Source: Persephonella sp964519345 (lineage in GTDB: Bacteria > Aquificota > Aquificia > Aquificales > Hydrogenothermaceae). From it: 49,286 nt of DNA. The stretch is from contig CAZFKX010000012.1 in the NCBI GenBank assembly GCA_964519345.1, forward strand, positions 1 to 49,286, in the 5' to 3' direction. Shown in pieces: positions 15,037-23,746 of the stretch. The notes beneath the pieces were generated by a model, which did not search any database, was not told where the DNA came from, and saw only the letters and a program-made list of their open reading frames with translations. The position numbers and the translations under genes are program-made. Positions within the stretch are counted from its first letter, which is position 1, and the number at the start of each line of letters is the position of its first letter.

Positions 15037-16308
15037 ATGAACAGATATATCTTTCTTATGCTGATAATCCTAACCTTTCAATTACTACACTCTTACGGAG
15101 ATACTCTTACCGTATGCAAGAAAGGCTGTAAGTATTCATCTATTAAAGAAGCTCTGTCTTTTGCTAAGAATGGAGATACTATAGTTGTAAAGAAAGGTGT
15201 TTACAGGGAAGGGAATATTGTAGTGGGTAAGTCAGTATCACTTGTAGGGGAGAACTATCCTGTGCTTGATGGTGAAGGTAAATATGAGATAATGACAGTA
15301 AAGGCTAATAATGTTTCAGTTGAGGGTTTTGTTTTTAAAAACTCTGGCAAAAGCTATATTGAGGATATAGCTGCATTAAAGGTTATTGCATCTAAAGGAT
15401 GTATTATCAGGAAAAATAAATTTTACAAGAACTTCTGGGCTGTATATCTTGCGAAGACAAAGGAGTGTTTAATAGAGGAAAACTATATAAAAGGTCCCGC
15501 AAAAAGAAGAAAGATAGCTGAGAAAGGTGTTACTGAAACGGGATTTGGAAATGGCATTCATCTGTGGTACTGCAGGTATATAACGATAGATAATAACTAT
15601 ATATCAAATCACAGAGACGGTATTTATTTTGAGTTCGTTAAGGACAGCGTTATTATAGGAAACATAAGCGAGGATAATCTCCGTTACGGTCTTCATTTTA
15701 TGTTTTCACATAGGGACATTTATATAAACAATATTTTCAGACATAACGGTGCTGGGGTTGCAGTTATGTACACCAAAAAAGTTCATATGGAAGGAAACAG
15801 ATTTGAGTACAATTGGGGTCCTGCAACATTTGGTCTTTTACTTAAAGATATAACTGACAGTTATATAACCCACAATGTATTTTATAAGAATACTACCGGT
15901 ATTTTTTCCGATAATACTGTAAGAACCAAAATAGAAGAAAACGATTTTATAGAAAATGGTTTGGCCTTAAAGATATACTCAAATTCAACAGATAATCTAA
16001 TAAAGCATAACAACTTTATAGAAAATACATTCAATGTTGTTACAAATAGTTTTCACAACCCAAACAGATATACAGAAAACTACTGGAGCGATTATAAAGG
16101 TTTTGATCTAAATAGAGATGGCATTGGAGATATCCCCTACAGACCCGTGTCGCTTTTTGGTTATTTTACAGAGAACTATCCTCAATCTATAATACTTACA
16201 AGAAGTTTCTTTATATACCTTCTTGATCTTGTTGAGAGAATATTTCCTATGCTTATACCAGAATCGCTTGTGGATAATAAGCCATTAATGAGGAAGTATG
16301 CATGGTAG
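15037..16308 (+). CDS. nosD: NosD periplasmic copper-site assembly protein
   Basis: A 423-aa exported protein with a Sec signal peptide (about residues 1-21) and a right-handed parallel beta-helix of CASH/PbH1 repeats (the N-x-I / N-x-F ladder through about residues 70-350). NosD works with the NosF/NosY transporter to build the CuZ sulfide cluster of NosZ. Two bases separate it from nosL and no clear ribosome-binding site is seen, so translation is probably coupled. The end overlaps nosF by seven bases. Confidence 0.93.
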   Translation: MNRYIFLMLIILTFQLLHSYGDTLTVCKKGCKYSSIKEALSFAKNGDTIVVKKGVYREGNIVVGKSVSLVGENYPVLDGEGKYEIMTVKANNVSVEGFVFKNSGKSYIEDIAALKVIASKGCIIRKNKFYKNFWAVYLAKTKECLIEENYIKGPAKRRKIAEKGVTETGFGNGIHLWYCRYITIDNNYISNHRDGIYFEFVKDSVIIGNISEDNLRYGLHFMFSHRDIYINNIFRHNGAGVAVMYTKKVHMEGNRFEYNWGPATFGLLLKDITDSYITHNVFYKNTTGIFSDNTVRTKIEENDFIENGLALKIYSNSTDNLIKHNNFIENTFNVVTNSFHNPNRYTENYWSDYKGFDLNRDGIGDIPYRPVSLFGYFTENYPQSIILTRSFFIYLLDLVERIFPMLIPESLVDNKPLMRKYAW

Positions 16309-17030
16309 AGATAAAAGATCTTTTTAAAAGGTTTGGCAAAAATGAAGTTTTAAAAGGCATATCTCTTACTATTAAAAAAGGAAAGGTCACAGCCATACTT
16401 GGTCCTAATGGTTCTGGAAAAACGACCCTTATCAAATCTATACTTGGTCTTGTGATACCTACATCCGGGAAAATAGTGGTTAATGGGAAAAATATAAAAG
16501 GAAACTACACATACAGGAAAGATATAGGATATATGCCTCAACTTGCTGTTTTTCCTGAAAATCTGACTGTGAAGGAGCTTATAAAAATGCTTATAGATGT
16601 TAGAATGGATGGATATAATCCAAAAATAATGGAAAGTTTTGTTGAAGGACTTGGCATAAGAAAATATTATGACAAGAAGTTAAAAACACTTTCTGGTGGA
16701 ACAAAACAGAAAATAAATGCTCTTATAGCTTTTATATTTGATCCGCAGATATTTATACTTGATGAGCCAACAGTAGGTCTCGATCCTGTATCAAGCAGTT
16801 TTCTCAAAGATAGGATTAATGAGGAAGTAAAAAAAGGTAAGCTTATTATACTTACGTCACATATAATGAGCGAGGTTGAAGAAGTTGCTGATGAACTCGT
16901 TTTTCTACTTGAAGGAAGAGTTTACTTTCGGGGGACGGTCAAAGAGATTATAGAAATGTCAGGTGAAAAAAATCTTGAGAGAGCTATAGCAAAACTTATG
17001 GAGAAGGAATACAATGCTAAAGCTTCTTAA
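16302..17030 (+). CDS. nosF: NosF ABC-transporter ATPase
   Basis: A 242-aa ABC ATPase with Walker A GPNGSGKTT (about residues 34-42), the Q-loop GYMPQ, signature LSGGTKQK, Walker B FILDEPTVGLDP and switch histidine TSH. It energises NosY during assembly of the NosZ copper-sulfur cluster; the substrate is usually thought to be a sulfur species. The ATG lies within the last codons of nosD, behind GAGGAAG. Its own end overlaps nosY by 17 bases. Confidence 0.94.
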   Translation: MVEIKDLFKRFGKNEVLKGISLTIKKGKVTAILGPNGSGKTTLIKSILGLVIPTSGKIVVNGKNIKGNYTYRKDIGYMPQLAVFPENLTVKELIKMLIDVRMDGYNPKIMESFVEGLGIRKYYDKKLKTLSGGTKQKINALIAFIFDPQIFILDEPTVGLDPVSSSFLKDRINEEVKKGKLIILTSHIMSEVEEVADELVFLLEGRVYFRGTVKEIIEMSGEKNLERAIAKLMEKEYNAKAS

Positions 17031-17796
17031 ATATGAATTTTACAATATGTACAGAAACAAATGGATAATATTTTATTTCCTGTTTTTTCTTTTGATTACA
17101 ACAGTTCTCTTTTACTTTACAAAGGATTCGGTTAAAGTTTGCGCAACGCTTTTGAATCTAACTTTACTTGTTATACCTTTGATAAGTCTTATACTGGGAA
17201 CTATATTTCTTTACGATTCAAGATCTTTCATTGAGCTATTACTTTCTCAGCCTATTAATAGAAGATCAATATATATAAGCAAGTATATTGGAATTGCAAT
17301 TTCACTTTCTTTAAGTTTTGCTGTAGGTGTTTTATTTCCTATTCTTTTCTTTTATAGGGATGTAAGTATTGATTATAAGTTGTATGCAAGCGTTGTTATT
17401 TCAGGAGTGATGATGACTTTTATATTTATATCCATAGCCTTTTTGATAGGAACTATTTTTGAGGATAAAGTCAAAGGATTTGGAAGTTCTATCCTTACGT
17501 GGCTTTATGTTACGCTTATATACGATGGAATAATACTATTTGTTATAATATACTTTCAGGAATATCCTCTTGAAAAACCTGTTCTTTTCCTATCTCTGAT
17601 AAATCCTGTTGATCTTGCGAGGATCTTTGTTGTGCTTCAACTTGATATATCCGCCCTTCTTGGTTATACAGGTATTATTTTTAAAAGATTTTTTGAGACA
17701 GATTTAGGGATGATTGTTTCTTTTTTGAGTATGTTTTTATGGATTATTGTTCCTTTTTTAATTGGGCTTAAAATATTTAATAAAAAGGATTTTTAA
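17014..17796 (+). CDS. nosY: NosY ABC-transporter permease
   Basis: A 260-aa ABC-2-type membrane permease with about six transmembrane helices, the partner of NosF. The segment DSRSFIELLLSQPINRRSIYISKY between helices 2 and 3 is the expected coupling region of NosY/ABC-2 permeases. It overlaps nosF by 17 bases and is followed nine bases later by a cytochrome c gene, so it lies in the middle of the same operon. Confidence 0.92.
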   Translation: MLKLLKYEFYNMYRNKWIIFYFLFFLLITTVLFYFTKDSVKVCATLLNLTLLVIPLISLILGTIFLYDSRSFIELLLSQPINRRSIYISKYIGIAISLSLSFAVGVLFPILFFYRDVSIDYKLYASVVISGVMMTFIFISIAFLIGTIFEDKVKGFGSSILTWLYVTLIYDGIILFVIIYFQEYPLEKPVLFLSLINPVDLARIFVVLQLDISALLGYTGIIFKRFFETDLGMIVSFLSMFLWIIVPFLIGLKIFNKKDF

Positions 17797-17805
17797 GGAG
17801 GCATT

Positions 17806-18141
17806 ATGAAAAAGATATTTTTTATGCTCGTTCTTTCAGGTGTTTTAGTCTCAGCTAAAGCTGAGGTAGATTTATTGAAGACGGGAAAACAGCTTGCAAG
17901 ACCATGCACATGGTGTCATGATACAAAAAGAGAACTGATAGCTCCTTCATTTAAAGAGATAGCAGACAGATACAGGGATATCCCTGACGCAAAAGAGATA
18001 TTATTCAATAGTATAAAAGAAGGCAGTAAAGGCAGATGGAAAAAATGGTTTGAAAAAGGTTTGTATATGCCTCCTCAAAAGCCTTATTATTCTGATAAAC
18101 AGATATATATGATTGTTGAGTGGATATTAAGTCTGAAATGA
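17806..18141 (+). CDS. Monohaem cytochrome c closing the nos operon
   Basis: A 111-aa exported cytochrome c: Sec signal peptide (about residues 1-19), haem site CTWCH (about 34-38), axial Met probably in GLYMPPQ. It is the third paralogue of the local family and lacks the roughly ten-residue KKYG insertion that the other two have before the Met loop. AAGGAGG precedes the ATG. Nos clusters of clade II often have one or two such NosC cytochromes. Its stop is directly adjacent to the stop of the converging PCuAC gene. Confidence 0.87.
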   Translation: MKKIFFMLVLSGVLVSAKAEVDLLKTGKQLARPCTWCHDTKRELIAPSFKEIADRYRDIPDAKEILFNSIKEGSKGRWKKWFEKGLYMPPQKPYYSDKQIYMIVEWILSLK

Positions 18142-18151
18142 TCAATCAGAC
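18131..18151. terminator. Hairpin across two converging stop codons, possible terminator
   Basis: GTCTGA (18131-18136) and TCAGAC (18146-18151) form a six-base stem with a nine-base loop spanning the stops of the cytochrome c and PCuAC genes. The T-tract is poor on either side (ATTTTGAC on plus), so termination is only possible. Confidence 0.35.
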
Positions 18152-18564
18152 ATTTTGACTTCGGCTTCCACTACTTTTTTTCCTGATTTTTCAAATATAA
18201 CTGTTATTTTGAATTTTTTTCCAGGCAACAGTTTTTCTTTAAGTTTCATAAACATTATGTGGTAACCGCCTGGCTTGAGTTCTACTTTTGAGCCTGCAGG
18301 TATCTTTAATTTTTTAATATGTTTCATTTTAACAACATTATTTTCTTCAACAGTAGCGTGTAGATCTGCCATTTTAGAGATATTAGATTTAACGGCAATG
18401 AGGTAATCATCCTCATTACCTCTGTTCAGTATAACCATATACCCAGCTGTCATGTTCATTGTTGGGGGAACAGCTCTTATCCATGGATCTTTTATCTGTA
18501 TATCAGGCTGAGAATATACAGGAAATAGCAAACCTGTAAAAAGAAATATTAAAACTTTTTTCAT
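18142..18564 (-). CDS. PCu(A)C periplasmic copper chaperone
   Basis: A 140-aa exported Cu(I) chaperone with a signal peptide (about residues 1-18). The family motif H-x10-M-x21-H-x-M is present with exact spacing: H69, M80, H102, M104. These proteins hand copper to CuA centres, in cytochrome oxidase and, as the context suggests, in NosZ. It begins one base after the SCO1 gene and ends against the nos operon's last cytochrome, so it belongs to a copper-delivery pair transcribed towards nos. Confidence 0.92.
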   Translation of the reverse strand: MKKVLIFLFTGLLFPVYSQPDIQIKDPWIRAVPPTMNMTAGYMVILNRGNEDDYLIAVKSNISKMADLHATVEENNVVKMKHIKKLKIPAGSKVELKPGGYHIMFMKLKEKLLPGKKFKITVIFEKSGKKVVEAEVKMSD

Positions 18565-18565
18565 C

Positions 18566-19162
18566 TCATTTCTCCATTTTTAATAATTTTACCATCTGAA
18601 TTATATCATCTGCTATTCTTTTGGGATTGTCCTTTCTTGACGAGTAAATAAGTTTAAGAATACCCCTGTTATCTAAAAGGTATATGAAGGCTGAGTGATC
18701 CATAAGATAACCAACATCAGGGTTGTCTTTTACAGGTACTTTTTCATAAAAAGCCCTGAAACTTCTTGCGACCTTTTTTATCTCTTCTGGCTTTCCTGTT
18801 AGACCGATTATAGTTCCGTCTTTATCATAAAAATTAACGTATTCTTTTAGTTTGTCTGGTGTATCTCTTTCAGGATCAACAGATATGAAAAGAACTTTTA
18901 CGTACTTCTTGTAATCTTTAAGATTCTCGAGAACCTCTTTTATACGGAGCATCGTTGCAGGGCAAACATCAGGACAAAAAGTATATCCAAAGAACACAAG
19001 GACTATTTTGTCCTTAAAATCTGAAAGCTTAACCTTTTTCCCATTGTGATCTGTAAGAGTAAAATCATCAATTTTTTGAAGGTAAGGAAGTCCGTAAAAC
19101 TGATAAGCAGATGCAGAAAAAGTAATAGATATTATAAATAAGGCCAGTATTAATCTTCTCAT
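18566..19162 (-). CDS. SCO1/SenC copper-site assembly protein
   Basis: A 198-aa thioredoxin-fold protein with a signal peptide or N-terminal anchor (about residues 1-19). The SCO copper site is complete: CPDVC (C63, C67) and the distal histidine in LMDHSAF. SCO proteins metallate CuA, either by copper transfer or by keeping its cysteines reduced. AAAGGAGG lies before the ATG. It is transcribed with PCuAC and diverges from the OprC-like receptor, sharing the control region with two FNR-type boxes. It could serve cytochrome oxidase as well as NosZ. Confidence 0.92.
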   Translation of the reverse strand: MRRLILALFIISITFSASAYQFYGLPYLQKIDDFTLTDHNGKKVKLSDFKDKIVLVFFGYTFCPDVCPATMLRIKEVLENLKDYKKYVKVLFISVDPERDTPDKLKEYVNFYDKDGTIIGLTGKPEEIKKVARSFRAFYEKVPVKDNPDVGYLMDHSAFIYLLDNRGILKLIYSSRKDNPKRIADDIIQMVKLLKMEK

Positions 19163-19212
19163 ACAAACCCCTCCTTTAAATATAGATATTAACCTAATTT
19201 ATATAAAAACCA

Positions 19213-19226
19213 TTGATCTCAGTCAA
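19213..19226. promoter_or_regulatory. FNR/DNR-type box, SCO1-proximal
   Basis: TTGATCTCAGTCAA differs from TTGAT-N4-ATCAA at one base. It is nearer the SCO1-PCuAC pair and lies 51 bases upstream of the SCO1 start codon. Confidence 0.65.
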
Positions 19227-19229
19227 AAT

Positions 19230-19243
19230 TTGACTTTGGTCAA
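19230..19243. promoter_or_regulatory. FNR/DNR-type box, receptor-proximal
   Basis: TTGACTTTGGTCAA has perfectly symmetrical half-sites TTGAC/GTCAA, with one change from consensus in each half. A TATAAG -10 candidate at 19264-19269 would put the box close to -40 for the OprC-like gene. It starts 17 bases from the neighbouring box. Confidence 0.62.
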
Positions 19244-19361
19244 TGTTTATTTAGATTTATAACTATAAGTTAATACTGATATGTTTTTAAGTTGAATTAA
19301 AGATAAAATTATGTTAATTTTAAACAAAAAATAACAGATTATAAGGAGATGGAGGTGTCTT

Positions 19362-21446
19362 ATGAAAAGACTTCTTTATACGGCTGTGGCTGTTCCTGTT
19401 ATCTTTTCCGTTTCAGAGGCACAGGTTTTAAAGATCAAGAAAATAACTGTGGCTGAAGAGATTGTTGAAGCAGAGACTAAAGGAGAAACAAAAGAGGTTT
19501 TTGAGGAAGATATAAAAATAACAAGGCAGATAGATATTGGAGAGATCCTATCTAATCTTTACCCAGAGATAAATCATATCAGAAAGGGGGGTACAGCCAA
19601 CGATATAATTATCAGGGGGTTTGGTAGGGATAATATAAACGTTCTTGTTGACGGAGCAAGGATATACGGAGCCTGTCCTAACAGAATGGATCCACCTATA
19701 TTTCATATGTCAACACCGCAGATAAAAGAAGTTCAGATACTTGAAGGACCTTTTGATGTTTCAAATCAAGGATCTTTAGCAGGAACTGTTAATCTTATAT
19801 CGAAAGATCCAGAATCAGGTATGGGAGGATCTCTCGGGTTAACAGGAGGGTCTTTTTCCTATATGAGTGGAAACCTTCAGGTTTATGGAGGAAGTGATAG
19901 AATAAAAGCTCTTTTTGGTGTGAGCAGACAGTACTCAAAACCTTATGAGTCTGGAGAAGGTAAAAAATTTACAGAATATCCAACGGGAAAATCTGCCTAT
20001 AAAAATAGCGAAAAAGATCATACAGCTTTTGATATAACAAATATATGGGGTAAATTAACTATATCTCCAAATCCAGAAAATCAGTTAAAAATAAGCTATG
20101 CATACGATAATTTTGAAGATGTTCTCTATCCTTATCTTATGATGGATGCTGTTTACGACAGAACACATAGAGCAAATATTGATTATACGAGTAGTTCCTT
20201 AGGCTTAAAAATATCTACTTACTGGAATAAAGTGAAACACGATATGCAGGATAGATGGAGGGTCAGCTCTATAGAATGGACTGATGGAACAAAATCAACC
20301 CGTGGATATATGATGAAAACACTTGCTAAAACTAAAACTTATGGAATAAAGATAGAAAAAGAATACAATCTGAGGACGGTTAAGATAAAAACGGGAATAG
20401 ACGGATATGTTAGAAATTGGAATGCTGATAATGAGCTTATGGCACTTGACAACAGCGGTATGATTCCTGACGTAAGTATAAAGAATATAGGAATTTTTGT
20501 AAAAGGTGATAAAAAGGTAAATAGATGGATATTGTCGGCAGGTCTTAGGTATGATAAAACAAAATCAGAAGCTGATAAAAACGCATTAGGATCGGCCAAC
20601 AGAAATCTGTATGATCAGTACTATACGGGCTACTCTTTATCAAAAACAGACAACTATCTGTCAGGAAATATAATAGCAAGATACAAGCTTGATAGAAGAT
20701 CAAGCATTTATTTGGGTTTTGGACATACTGTTAGAGTTCCCGATCCAGTAGAAAGATATATAGCATTGAAAAAACCCGATCCATCAATGATGACACCTAC
20801 AGATGTTCCAGACTGGGTAGGAAATCCCAACCTGAAGCCTGTAAAAAACAATGAGATAGATGCTGGAATAGAGTACTATGTAGGAACATTTGGTATAAAA
20901 GGAAATATATTTTACAGTAAACTTAAAGATTATATATATCTGAATAAAATTAAAGACAGTTCAGGAACATTAAATGCTGTTTCATATCAGAATATAGATG
21001 CTCACATATACGGTGGTGATATTTCTTTACTGGGAATACTTACAGATACAGTCTCTTTGGAGATAGGTACTGCTTATCAGAAAGGTAAAAAAGATAGTGG
21101 AAATTATAATGATGATAATCTTGCAGAGATTCCTCCTTTAAAATCAAGAATAGCTGTAAAATACGACAATGGGGCTTTTTACGGATTGCTTGAGACAATA
21201 TATTCTGCAAAGCAGGAGTATATAGATGAAGATCTCGGTGAACAGACTACAAAGTCATATTTTGTTGTAAATATAAAAGGTGGTTTTAATCTGGGAACGA
21301 GAATATTCGTAGGTGGAGGGATAGATAATCTTCTTGATAAAAACTACTATACACATCTTTCATATCTGAGAAATCCGTTTATGGCTGGAACAAAGATACC
21401 TGAACCAGGAAGATTTTACTATATGAACTTTAACTGGGTGTTTTAG
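19362..21446 (+). CDS. TonB-dependent outer-membrane copper receptor (OprC/NosA-like)
   Basis: A 694-aa TonB-dependent receptor: signal peptide (about 1-20), plug domain (about 45-160: TANDIIIRGFGRDNINVLVDG, SLAGTVNLISK) and a 22-strand barrel ending in aromatic WVF. In the plug, GACPNRMDPP carries C105 and M109 (CxxxM), followed by H115 and M116; this matches the copper-binding segment of OprC/NosA. Those proteins import copper, and NosA is needed for NosZ activity in Pseudomonas stutzeri. GGAGATGGAGG lies before the ATG. It is divergent from SCO1-PCuAC and ends at a strong terminator. A role in copper supply for nos is well supported. Confidence 0.9.
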   Translation: MKRLLYTAVAVPVIFSVSEAQVLKIKKITVAEEIVEAETKGETKEVFEEDIKITRQIDIGEILSNLYPEINHIRKGGTANDIIIRGFGRDNINVLVDGARIYGACPNRMDPPIFHMSTPQIKEVQILEGPFDVSNQGSLAGTVNLISKDPESGMGGSLGLTGGSFSYMSGNLQVYGGSDRIKALFGVSRQYSKPYESGEGKKFTEYPTGKSAYKNSEKDHTAFDITNIWGKLTISPNPENQLKISYAYDNFEDVLYPYLMMDAVYDRTHRANIDYTSSSLGLKISTYWNKVKHDMQDRWRVSSIEWTDGTKSTRGYMMKTLAKTKTYGIKIEKEYNLRTVKIKTGIDGYVRNWNADNELMALDNSGMIPDVSIKNIGIFVKGDKKVNRWILSAGLRYDKTKSEADKNALGSANRNLYDQYYTGYSLSKTDNYLSGNIIARYKLDRRSSIYLGFGHTVRVPDPVERYIALKKPDPSMMTPTDVPDWVGNPNLKPVKNNEIDAGIEYYVGTFGIKGNIFYSKLKDYIYLNKIKDSSGTLNAVSYQNIDAHIYGGDISLLGILTDTVSLEIGTAYQKGKKDSGNYNDDNLAEIPPLKSRIAVKYDNGAFYGLLETIYSAKQEYIDEDLGEQTTKSYFVVNIKGGFNLGTRIFVGGGIDNLLDKNYYTHLSYLRNPFMAGTKIPEPGRFYYMNFNWVF

Positions 21447-21478
21447 ATAAATTCTTGCAACTTTTGGAGTGTTATTAT

Positions 21479-21508
21479 AACCTGCCTTAAGGCAGGTTTT
21501 TTTATTTT
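21479..21508 (+). terminator. Strong intrinsic terminator after the copper receptor
   Basis: Perfect palindrome AACCTGCC-TTAA-GGCAGGTT (21479-21498) followed by an uninterrupted T-run on the plus strand. It ends the OprC-like transcript at the junction with the converging diguanylate cyclase gene. Confidence 0.9.
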
Positions 21509-22586
21509 AAGCAGGCTGTTTTTCTTTTTTTACGGGAATAAGACATACATTTTCTGGGCTGTAAGCTTCAACCCTGTTTTTACCTTTATTTTTAGCTGAA
21601 TAAAGGGCTATATCTGCTTTTTTTATAAACTCAGATATATCTTCTCCATAATTATACTCTGCAACACCAATACTTATTGTGATTTCAGGAATACTGTGTA
21701 TATTTATATCTCTAACAAGTTTTCTTATTTTTTCTGCTATCTTTTTTGCTCCTTCAGAATCTATATTCGGACATATTATCATAAATTCTTCCCCTCCAAA
21801 CCTTCCAAGTGTGTCGGTTTTCCTAAGATGTTTTTTTATTGTATCTATGGTTATTTTTAAAACCTGATCTCCTACGTTATGACCATAAGTATCATTTATA
21901 CTTTTAAAATTATCAATATCAAACATAATAAGGGAAAGATGGCTTCCGTACCTTTTTGATCTTTCTATCTCCTCTTCAAGTTTTTTAAAAAGCTGGTATC
22001 TGTTAAAAGCACCGGTGAGAGGATCAGTGGTTGCCAGTTTTTTTATTTTTTCATATGAGGAAAGTAATGCAGATTCAAAGATATAGGCAAGTACCATTAT
22101 TACAATATAGGCGGAGAGAGCCTGTCTTATCTCTGCAGAGCTGTAAGGGATAGGTACTATATTAAGCTTGTTCAGAAAAGAAAGTATTACAACCACCCCT
22201 ATTAATACTATATTCCAGATCAACCCCCCTCTATTTCCTTTTAGAAAAAAGGATAAGAGAGGATACGTATAGATCCAATATATAGCCGTATTTGCTATAC
22301 CTCCGTGTATTATTATTCCTGTAAGAAGGATTATCATCCCTATAAGAATAAAATTTTCAGCAACCCTTATTAATTTCCCATCTGATATTTTTAGTAGAAG
22401 TATGTTTATAACTGCGCCGGTTGCAACTATAAACTCAAAATAAGCTATTGTGTACTCCTTCCCTACAAAATGTATAAATGAGAATACATAAAGGGCAAAG
22501 GCTCCAAGTATGGTAAAGGAGTAAATCAGCCTGATTTTATCTATATCTGTTTCTTCCATCAGATTTTTTTCGTTTTTATTTATCAC
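21507..22586 (-). CDS. Membrane diguanylate cyclase (GGDEF)
   Basis: A 359-aa protein making the second messenger c-di-GMP. The N-terminal half (about residues 20-180) has six hydrophobic helices forming an uncharacterised membrane sensor; the C-terminal half is a GGDEF domain with TDPLTGAFNR, DIDNFKSINDTYGH and the active site GGEEF. The product-inhibition site RxxD (RKTD) lies five residues before GGEEF, so feedback control is likely. It ends at the receptor's terminator and looks monocistronic. The signal it senses cannot be read from sequence. Confidence 0.92.
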   Translation of the reverse strand: MINKNEKNLMEETDIDKIRLIYSFTILGAFALYVFSFIHFVGKEYTIAYFEFIVATGAVINILLLKISDGKLIRVAENFILIGMIILLTGIIIHGGIANTAIYWIYTYPLLSFFLKGNRGGLIWNIVLIGVVVILSFLNKLNIVPIPYSSAEIRQALSAYIVIMVLAYIFESALLSSYEKIKKLATTDPLTGAFNRYQLFKKLEEEIERSKRYGSHLSLIMFDIDNFKSINDTYGHNVGDQVLKITIDTIKKHLRKTDTLGRFGGEEFMIICPNIDSEGAKKIAEKIRKLVRDINIHSIPEITISIGVAEYNYGEDISEFIKKADIALYSAKNKGKNRVEAYSPENVCLIPVKKEKQPA

Positions 22587-22704
22587 TTTTACACCTGAAG
22601 GGTTTATTCCAGTTTTATAACTTTCATATTTTTTCTTATTATCAATTACATACGATTATTAAATATTTTAAAGGTAAAAATACCCATTTTCAAAAAAGTT
22701 GCTG

Positions 22705-22710
22705 TATAAT
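22705..22710 (+). promoter_or_regulatory. Candidate -10 box for leaderless lpxK
   Basis: A consensus TATAAT ends seven bases before the lpxK start codon and no Shine-Dalgarno sequence is present. Transcription from it would begin at or next to the ATG. No good -35 element is seen, so this is only a candidate in AT-rich DNA. Confidence 0.4.
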
Positions 22711-22717
22711 TTCCTTT

Positions 22718-23695
22718 ATGTTTTTAAAAGCCTTATCACTACTTTATGGATCAGGTGCATACTTACGGAGAAAGATTTATATGTCTAATATTTTAAAACC
22801 CAAAAAATTGCCACGTCCTGTTATCTCAATAGGTAATCTGTCTGTTGGAGGAACAGGGAAAACACCTCTAACAATATATACAGCCAAAAAACTTATCCAG
22901 ACTGGATTTAATGTTTGCGTTCTGTCAAGGGGATATAAAAGAAAATCAGATGAAACACTTATTGTATCAGATGGAAATGATATATATGTTGATTGGAGTT
23001 ACTCTGGTGATGAGCCTTACTTAATGGCAAAAAATGGTATTCCTGTTGTGGTCTCAAAGTCGAGATACGAAGGGGGAATAAAGGCGTTAGAATTTATGGA
23101 GGTTGATATATTTATTCTTGATGATGGATTTCAACATTTTCAGCTTTACAGGGATATTGATATTGTTACTGTTGATGCTACAAAACCTTTCTGGAATGAC
23201 AGACTTCTTCCGGAAGGAAGATTGAGAGAACCGAGGATGTTTTATAAATATGCTGATGTTATTGTTGTAAATAAACTTTTTTCTCTTAAAAAGCAGGAGA
23301 TTAAGAAGGTAGTTGATAGATTGAAAAAATTGGATAAACCTTTTTTCCTTTCCTCTGAAAGTGTTGAAACAGTTACAGACGGATACACGGAATATCCTAT
23401 TGAATTTCTTAAAGGCAAAAAGGTGGGTGTTTTTTCGGGTCTTGCCAATAATCAGCAATTTTTCAATACAGTAAAAGACCTTTCTGAAAGGTTTAACTTT
23501 CAAGTAATAGAATTTGTTTCTTTTCCTGATCATTATAATTATACAGATCTTAAATTTAATAAAACACCAGATTTATGGCTTACAACTGAAAAAGATCTAA
23601 TAAAAATAAAAGAAAATACAAATATTTTTGCTCTAAAGTACACCTTAGATTTAGATCCTGAGTATCTAAATATATTAATTGAAAGATTGAAGTAA
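22718..23695 (+). CDS. lpxK: Tetraacyldisaccharide 4'-kinase (LpxK)
   Basis: A 325-aa inner-membrane-associated kinase that phosphorylates the 4' position of the lipid A disaccharide, a late step in lipid A synthesis. An N-terminal hydrophobic helix is followed by the P-loop SVGGTGKTP (about residues 45-53), the conserved LSRGYKR, the GDEPYLMA segment, DDGFQH (catalytic metal-binding region) and LLPEGRLREP. Length is as usual. No Shine-Dalgarno sequence is visible before the ATG, and a TATAAT lies seven bases upstream, so the mRNA may be leaderless. It indicates an LPS-bearing outer membrane. Confidence 0.93.
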   Translation: MFLKALSLLYGSGAYLRRKIYMSNILKPKKLPRPVISIGNLSVGGTGKTPLTIYTAKKLIQTGFNVCVLSRGYKRKSDETLIVSDGNDIYVDWSYSGDEPYLMAKNGIPVVVSKSRYEGGIKALEFMEVDIFILDDGFQHFQLYRDIDIVTVDATKPFWNDRLLPEGRLREPRMFYKYADVIVVNKLFSLKKQEIKKVVDRLKKLDKPFFLSSESVETVTDGYTEYPIEFLKGKKVGVFSGLANNQQFFNTVKDLSERFNFQVIEFVSFPDHYNYTDLKFNKTPDLWLTTEKDLIKIKENTNIFALKYTLDLDPEYLNILIERLK

Positions 23696-23746
23696 AATAT
23701 ATATCTGCCGAAATATCTTTTAAAGATACGAGAAGAGGTTGCTGTG

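Noticed and set aside
23087..23533. A 148-codon antisense frame within lpxK
   Set aside because: Basic, repetitive translation without motifs, opposite to a well-conserved gene.
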